The translations under genes and the position numbers were made by a program. From Nonomuraea cavernae (GTDB taxonomy: Bacteria; Actinomycetota; Actinomycetes; Streptosporangiales; Streptosporangiaceae), in assembly GCF_014646355.1 (NCBI RefSeq), contig NZ_BMNH01000015.1, forward strand, positions 1 through 64,000: a stretch of DNA of 64,000 bases, in the 5' to 3' direction. How positions within the stretch are numbered: position 1 is the stretch's first letter; each line of letters begins with the position of its first letter. The notes beneath the pieces were generated by a model. That model was not told where the DNA came from and searched no databases. It worked only from the letters and a program-made list of their open reading frames with translations. Of this stretch, positions 59,640 through 64,000 are shown piece after piece.

Positions 59640-60880
59640 CACCCGCCGCGGCACTGGTCGAGGTGCTGTTTCCCACGGCGCGACCCGTGACGGTCGAGGC
59701 ACTGCTCGACGAGCTCTCCTCCGGCGCGATGCTCTCGGGTGGGACGTTGCGGGCCGGGGATGGGCGGATGCGTGACTTCCTGGCGGCGTTCGGGCGACGG
59801 CTGCTGACCCCCGAGTCGGCGCGTCGCCATCCCGAGCTGGCCTCGCTCGGCTTCTTCCTGCGGCCGGGCGAGCTGGCGCGCACCGTCGACGGGCTGCGTG
59901 GCGAGCACCTGCGGGTGCCACGCGGCCTGATCCTGCACATCCCGCCGGCCAACGTCGACACCGTCTTCGTCTACTCGTGGGCGCTGTCCGCCCTGATGGG
60001 CAACCGCAACGTCGTACGGCTCTCGCCGCGCGCCGGGGCCGTGGCCTCGACGATCGTGCGGACCCTCCAGGAGACGCTCGCCGGGGCCGACCCGGTGGTG
60101 GCGGCGACGCAGCGCATCGTCACCTACGACCGTTCCGACGTGGTCACCGCGGCGCTCTCGGCGGCCTGCGACCTGCGGGTGATCTGGGGCGGCGACCGTA
60201 CGGTGGCGGAGATCCGCCGGCATCCGCTGGCGCCGCACGCACGCGACCTCACCTTCCCTGACCGGTCGTCGTTCGCGGTCATCCGGGCGGCGGCGTGGCT
60301 GGAGGCTCCTCCGGGCACACGTGAGGCGGTGGCCGACGGGTTCGCGAGCGACTCCTACTGGTTCGACCAGGCCGCCTGCTCGTCGCCGCGCACCGTGTTC
60401 TGGGTGGGCTCGGCCGCCGACTGTGACGCGGCGCGGGCCGATTTCACCACCTGCCTGGCGCGGGCGGTGAAACGGCGGGGCTGGACCGTCGACACCGCGA
60501 TGGCGGTCGAGAAGCGGGTGGCGACCTACGGCCTGGCCGCCGACGGCGCCGCCGACACGGTCGGCTTCCACGGCAACACCCTGGCCAGCGTGGTCCTGGC
60601 CGGCCCCGAGGCGGCCCCGCGGCGCTGGCTGGGCGCGGGCACGTTCGCGCACACCCGGCTCGGCGCCCTGATGGAGCTGAGCGGCCTGGTCAGGCGCAGA
60701 GACCAGACGATGGCGCATTTCGGCTTCGCGCGGGCCGAGCTGGAGGAGCTGGCCGAGTCGCTGGCCGGACGGGGGGTCGACCGCATGGTGCCCGTCGGCG
60801 GCGCGCTCAGCTTCCACCGGGTGTGGGACGGTGTCGACCTGCCGGCCGAGTTCACCCGCCTGGTCACCGTCACCGGGTGA
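59636..60880 (+). CDS. LuxC-family acyl reductase
   Basis: A 414-residue NADPH-dependent acyl-protein/acyl-CoA reductase of the LuxC family, an aldehyde-dehydrogenase-like fold. Conserved parts are VPRGLILHIPPANVDTVFVY, GNRNVVRLSPRAG and the active site YWFDQAACSSPRTVFWVG, with nucleophile Cys248. In LuxCDE systems LuxC reduces the acyl group handed over by LuxE to an aldehyde. Here the aldehyde would be made from the ACP- or LuxE-bound acid for a glycan-related purpose; this last step is inference. It is last in the operon and overlaps LuxE (GTGA). Confidence 0.92.
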   Translation: MTPAAALVEVLFPTARPVTVEALLDELSSGAMLSGGTLRAGDGRMRDFLAAFGRRLLTPESARRHPELASLGFFLRPGELARTVDGLRGEHLRVPRGLILHIPPANVDTVFVYSWALSALMGNRNVVRLSPRAGAVASTIVRTLQETLAGADPVVAATQRIVTYDRSDVVTAALSAACDLRVIWGGDRTVAEIRRHPLAPHARDLTFPDRSSFAVIRAAAWLEAPPGTREAVADGFASDSYWFDQAACSSPRTVFWVGSAADCDAARADFTTCLARAVKRRGWTVDTAMAVEKRVATYGLAADGAADTVGFHGNTLASVVLAGPEAAPRRWLGAGTFAHTRLGALMELSGLVRRRDQTMAHFGFARAELEELAESLAGRGVDRMVPVGGALSFHRVWDGVDLPAEFTRLVTVTG

Positions 60881-60920
60881 CCCGGCGCACCCGTCCAGTT
60901 TTGGGCTTAAGGTGTCACCT

Positions 60921-61607
60921 GTGGTGGTTCACGGCTTGCTGGCACTGTCACTGGCGACGAGCGTCCTCCCCGCCGCCGACGTCCAGGCGAAGATCGACTG
61001 TTCCAAGGTCAAGTGCCTGGCGCTGACCTTCGACGACGGCCCGGGCAAGCACACCCGCCCCCTGCTCGACCTGCTGAAGAAGGAGAAGGTCAAGGCGACC
61101 TTCTTCGTCACGGGCAAGCACGTCGAGGAGTCGCCGTCCGTTGTCAGGAGGGCCGCGCGCGAGGGTCACGCGATCGGCAACCACACCTACTCCCACCAGT
61201 CGCTGCCGCCGCTGCTCGACTACGAGATCATCGACCAGATGCGCGCCGCCTCGACCGTCATCGAGGACGCGACGGGCAGGCGGGTGCGGATGTTCCGCCC
61301 GCCGTACGGGCACACGGACGAGCGGGTGCTGGGCATCGCCGGCGAGCAGGACCTCGCGCAGGTGCTGTGGACGGGCACCACGCTCGACTGGAGCCTGCGT
61401 GACGCCAAGAAGATCAAGGCCGCGGTGCTCCGGCTGGCCAGACGTGACGGCGTGATCCTGATGCACGACACGGTCCCGCAGACCGTCCAGGCCATGCCGG
61501 CGATCGTCAAGGAGCTGAAGAAACGCGGCTACCACCTGGTCACCGTGCCTGCGTTAGCGGGAGCCAAGGGGGCCAAGGGGCTGCGACCCGGCGTCAGCTA
61601 CCCCTAG
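60921..61607 (+). CDS. Exported polysaccharide deacetylase (NodB/CE4)
   Basis: A 228-residue enzyme with a hydrophobic N-terminal export signal (VVVHGLLALSLATSVLPAAD). All five CE4 motifs are present: LTFDDGPGKHT, GNHTYSHQSLP, RMFRPPYGHTD, TTLDWSLRD and VILMHDTVPQ. It should remove N-acetyl groups from a surface glycan or peptidoglycan in a metal-dependent way outside the cell. The GTG at 60921, eight bases after AAGG, is preferred; GTG 60912 is an alternative. It lies 40 bases after luxC in the same direction and so may extend the operon. Confidence 0.9.
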   Translation: MVVHGLLALSLATSVLPAADVQAKIDCSKVKCLALTFDDGPGKHTRPLLDLLKKEKVKATFFVTGKHVEESPSVVRRAAREGHAIGNHTYSHQSLPPLLDYEIIDQMRAASTVIEDATGRRVRMFRPPYGHTDERVLGIAGEQDLAQVLWTGTTLDWSLRDAKKIKAAVLRLARRDGVILMHDTVPQTVQAMPAIVKELKKRGYHLVTVPALAGAKGAKGLRPGVSYP

Positions 61608-61625
61608 AGCTCGCCGAGTCCGGGG

Positions 61626-61645
61626 TTTCCCGGCTGCCCGGGAAA
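61626..61645 (+). promoter_or_regulatory. Hairpin upstream of the membrane-protein gene
   Basis: TTTCCCGG-CTGC-CCGGGAAA is a perfect 8-bp stem ending seven bases before the ATG at 61653. It lies 18 bases past the deacetylase stop. It may be a weak terminator or may hide the ribosome site (GGAA) of the next gene. Confidence 0.4.
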
Positions 61646-61652
61646 TGGAACC

Positions 61653-63062
61653 ATGCAGACCGAGACCGCGAAACGTCCACGCTGGGTGCCGCTCGCGACC
61701 TTCCTCGCCATTCAGGCCGTGCTCGCGTGCTGGTGGGCGGCCTTCTACCCGGGCCTGTTCAGCCGCGACTCGGTGCTGTACCTCAGCCACACGATGGCCG
61801 GCCCGTGGGTGAGCGACCATTCGGTGGCCTACGACGGGCTGCTGTGGCTGAGCATGCGGATGACCGGCGACGTCGGCCTGGTCACGCTGCTCCAGACGAC
61901 CGTCATGGCCGCGGTGCTCACCTATGTCGCGGGCGCGCTGAAGGCGCTGGGCGCGCCGCGCCGGTCCACGACGGCGGTGGCGATCCTGCTGCCCTTGCTG
62001 CCGCCGGTCGGCGCGTTCGCGGTCGCGCTGTGGAAGGATGTGCCGTTCACGCTCTGCGCCGTCGCGATCGCCGCGGTGTGCGCGGGGATGGCGGCCGGCC
62101 GCACCCTCAGCGGGCCGCGGCTGGTCGCGCTCGGCGGGCTGATGACCGCTCTCGGCCTGTTCAGGGCCAACGGTTTCCTGGTCGTGGCGGTGGCCGTCGT
62201 CGTGCTGGTCGTGGTGGTCAGGACCAGGAGGGCCTGGCTGGCGGTCGTCGGCGCCGCGGCGGCGGCCGTGCCCCTGCTGCTGAACAACGTGGTGCTGCCG
62301 CACGCCGGCATCTCCGCCCCGTCCAGCACGTACGTCTACCACACGGCGTTCGGCGACGTCGCCGTCCTCTACCGCGACCATCCCGAGGTGTTCACCGACC
62401 AGGACCAGACGTTGATGACCGCCGTCGCGCCACTGTCCAGATGGCGGGAGGGCGGCACCTGCCACACGATCAACACGCTGATCTGGCGGCGCGACTTCAG
62501 CTGGCAGCAGGCCGACAAGCACGCGGGCGAGCTGCTCAGCCTGTGGAAACGCCTGCTGCTGGAGCACCCCGGTCTGATCGTGGAGGCCAGGCTCTGCAGG
62601 GGGCAGATCGCCTGGCGGCCGGCTGAGGACGAGTGGGCCGTCGGCGGGGAGACCTACCACTTCTCGCTCCGGCCCACCTCCGAGACGTACGTCGGCCCGG
62701 GCAAGGTGCCCGACTATCCCGAGCGGCAGGTCTTCCGGCTCCGGCCGAAGTCGCCCGACCTGCACCGGGTGGCCGAAGCCTGGCTGATCGGCAGCACCGA
62801 GTACGACTCGCTGATCTGGCGGGGCGCGCTCTGGGCCTACCTGGCGTACGTGGCCGTCGCGCTGGCGGCGTGGGCGCTGCGCAACCGCTACGTGGTGGCC
62901 GTGGCCGCGGTGGTCGCCGGGCAGCAGCTGGCGATTCTGGCCAACATCTCGGCCCAGGACTTCCGCTACATGGCCACGCCCATCTACGTCGGCATGCTGC
63001 TCCTGCCGCTGCTGGTGTCCGCCGCCTGGCGCCTGGTCCGTCCCGCGCGGCTCAGGGAGTGA
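61653..63062 (+). CDS. Multi-pass membrane protein, GT-C or DUF6020-like
   Basis: A 469-residue integral membrane protein with about eleven hydrophobic segments. Features are ACWWAAFYPGLFSRDSVLYL near the N-terminus, with an acidic RDS pair after the first helix as in GT-C glycosyltransferases. VALWKDVPFTLCA and a large extracellular loop (about 215-395) with Cys and Trp residues follow. The C-terminal helices resume at GALWAYLAYVAVALAAWALR. Similar DUF6020-type proteins act in surface polysaccharide assembly, so polymerase or sugar-transfer roles are possible; I cannot choose. It closes the glycan locus. Confidence 0.7.
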   Translation: MQTETAKRPRWVPLATFLAIQAVLACWWAAFYPGLFSRDSVLYLSHTMAGPWVSDHSVAYDGLLWLSMRMTGDVGLVTLLQTTVMAAVLTYVAGALKALGAPRRSTTAVAILLPLLPPVGAFAVALWKDVPFTLCAVAIAAVCAGMAAGRTLSGPRLVALGGLMTALGLFRANGFLVVAVAVVVLVVVVRTRRAWLAVVGAAAAAVPLLLNNVVLPHAGISAPSSTYVYHTAFGDVAVLYRDHPEVFTDQDQTLMTAVAPLSRWREGGTCHTINTLIWRRDFSWQQADKHAGELLSLWKRLLLEHPGLIVEARLCRGQIAWRPAEDEWAVGGETYHFSLRPTSETYVGPGKVPDYPERQVFRLRPKSPDLHRVAEAWLIGSTEYDSLIWRGALWAYLAYVAVALAAWALRNRYVVAVAAVVAGQQLAILANISAQDFRYMATPIYVGMLLLPLLVSAAWRLVRPARLRE

Positions 63063-63065
63063 TCC

Positions 63066-63105
63066 GGCGCCCCCGACAGGCCGGTGAGAACCTGCCGGGG
63101 GCGCC
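63066..63105. terminator. Terminator of the glycan locus
   Basis: GGCGCCCCCGACAGG (63066-63080) pairs with CCTGCCGGGGGCGCC (63091-63105) with one mismatch and a 10-base loop. It lies just past the stop of the membrane-protein gene. Confidence 0.75.
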
Positions 63106-63123
63106 GTGACACCTGGCGGCGGT

Positions 63124-63154
63124 GTCCCGTGGCTCTGCTGAAGAGCCACGGGAC
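63124..63154. terminator. Terminator of the partial S8-peptidase-like gene
   Basis: GTCCCGTGGCTCT (63124-63136) and AGAGCCACGGGAC (63142-63154) form a perfect 13-bp stem with a 5-base loop. It follows the minus-strand gene ending at 63164. With the preceding hairpin it separates two convergent genes. Confidence 0.8.
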
Positions 63155-63163
63155 TCCCCCGAC

Positions 63164-64000
63164 CTAGCGGAGGGTGAAGGCGCGGAGCGTGGTCTGCTTG
63201 ACGCGGTTGCCGGCCGCGTCCCACGCCTCCGCCTTCAGGCTGACCGCGCCCTTGGTGCCGGCCAGGCGCGGATACGTGGCCGAGGCGGTGTAGTCGCCTC
63301 CGCGTCCGCGGCGGACGTCGACGGCGGTCCAGCGCTGACCGTCGTCGGTGCTGATCCACAGCTTCAGGCCGGCGATGGCGGGCATCCGGGCGGTCCCCGG
63401 CGAGTGGTAGACGTTGACGTCGAAGGTGTGCCGCCTTCCCGCCGGCACGGTGTTGTCGAGCCCGATGTCGTCGGACAGGTCGTAGGAGACGAACACGACA
63501 GGCTCCGGCCGGCACGGGTCCGGGGCGCCGATCAGCGAGCCCAGGCAGTCTTGGCCGGGCAACGTGGCGCTCTTGGTGACCGTCTCGGAGCGGAAGGTCC
63601 ACTCCGCCGTCGTCCGGGTGCTCGGGTTGTCGAGGGTCAGCCGGTAGTCCCCCGCCTCCTTGGGCAACGTGAACCCGGGGAGGCCACTCGTGAGGTCGAG
63701 CGGGATCTCCGCGCCGTTCCGGTAGAGGCGGGTGTCACCGAGCCAGATCATTCCGGTCTGGCTCTGTGCCCCGATCTCGTTGTAGTTGGTCCACAGGGTG
63801 TCGCCCTGCCGGCAGATCGAGCAGGCGGCGACGCTCTGCGGAGATTCATCGATCAGCCGCTGGACCGGGCCGGGCACGGTGGTCGCGCCCGGTGTCAACG
63901 GCCCGGCATTCCAGTGCTGGGTGTGGCGGGCCGGCTTGTCGAACACGTGCAGTGTGCGGAGCGAGCGCTGCTGCTCGCTGCTCACCTCGCGGACGACGAT
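63164..64000 (-). CDS. Partial gene: C-terminal part resembling S8 serine peptidases
   Basis: The open frame runs off the window edge: the codons before the internal GTG at 63985 read IVVRE, so the start is missing. At least 278 residues are visible. The end VSLKAEAWDAAGNRVKQTTL and ISTDDGQRWTAVDVRRGRGG are typical of the C-terminal beta domains of large secreted subtilisin-like (S8) proteins of actinomycetes. AEWTFRSETV and four Cys residues also occur. No catalytic domain lies in the window, so the assignment rests on the tail only. Confidence 0.55.
   Translation of the reverse strand: MVVREVSSEQQRSLRTLHVFDKPARHTQHWNAGPLTPGATTVPGPVQRLIDESPQSVAACSICRQGDTLWTNYNEIGAQSQTGMIWLGDTRLYRNGAEIPLDLTSGLPGFTLPKEAGDYRLTLDNPSTRTTAEWTFRSETVTKSATLPGQDCLGSLIGAPDPCRPEPVVFVSYDLSDDIGLDNTVPAGRRHTFDVNVYHSPGTARMPAIAGLKLWISTDDGQRWTAVDVRRGRGGDYTASATYPRLAGTKGAVSLKAEAWDAAGNRVKQTTLRAFTLR

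Noticed and set aside
56324..60880. Bioluminescence operon
   Set aside because: LuxC and LuxE are present, but no luciferase (LuxAB) or acyl-transferase (LuxD) gene is in the window.
56324..60880. Polyketide or nonribosomal peptide cluster
   Set aside because: There is an ACP, an ANL ligase and an SDR but no ketosynthase, acyltransferase, condensation or thioesterase domain.

Overview
The window is very GC-rich, with GTG and occasional TTG starts and dense 4-base stop/start overlaps. It carries a WhiB regulator, an LmbE-like deacetylase, a PerM-type (DUF6350) protein beside purN-purH, and sucCD. Together these point to a filamentous actinomycete, probably of the order Streptosporangiales (inference; no rRNA or tRNA is present to confirm it).

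Layout. (1) 1-13.5 kb, housekeeping: an MFS transporter, folD, a three-gene glycan/sugar operon (large GH38 alpha-mannosidase, parvulin-like protein, ROK kinase), a small membrane protein, purN-purH, a small membrane protein and a PerM-like protein. (2) 13.5-25.7 kb: sucC-sucD; two tandem paralogous secreted proteins; a TetR regulator divergent from a RibD/DHFR-fold reductase with clear palindromes between them; an ECF sigma factor with a SnoaL-like tail coupled to a PNPOx-like protein; an L,D-transpeptidase lipoprotein; a PcrA/UvrD helicase; a PIG-L deacetylase. (3) 25.7-38.7 kb: a VapBC-type toxin-antitoxin pair, a CPBP protease, WhiB, a zinc metallopeptidase lipoprotein, a glutamate-cysteine ligase homologue, a PspC-type histidine kinase and LuxR response regulator divergent from a PspC/LiaF-like membrane protein, then a CO-dehydrogenase-like molybdenum hydroxylase operon (small, large and FAD subunits) followed by a membrane-anchored CoxG-like protein.

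(4) 38.8-63.1 kb is a cell-surface glycan locus and the most unusual part. It holds a GT2-TagF fusion (teichoic-acid-type polymerase), GT4 and GT2 glycosyltransferases, a sulfotransferase, a CDP-alcohol phosphatidyltransferase, a methyltransferase with a C-terminal basic/coiled tail, and all six activities expected for CMP-pseudaminic acid synthesis (PseB, PseC, PseH, PseG, PseI and an SpsF-type PseF). Beside them lies a tightly coupled five-gene operon: acyl carrier protein, SDR reductase, AMP-forming ligase, LuxE-like acyl-protein synthetase and LuxC-like acyl reductase. The operon keeps the expected acyl-carrying serine and cysteines, but no luciferase (LuxAB) is present. A polysaccharide deacetylase and a multi-pass membrane protein close the locus. 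My reading is that it builds a pseudaminic-acid-containing, teichulosonic/teichoic-like wall polymer. The Lux-like operon may make an acyl, aldehyde or alcohol group that decorates it; this is inference. The window ends inside a gene resembling the C-terminal part of an S8 serine peptidase.

A second feature is the number of short tandem duplications, several of which include or abut the stop codon of a gene (pcrA, the response regulator, the sulfotransferase, pseG, a GT2).
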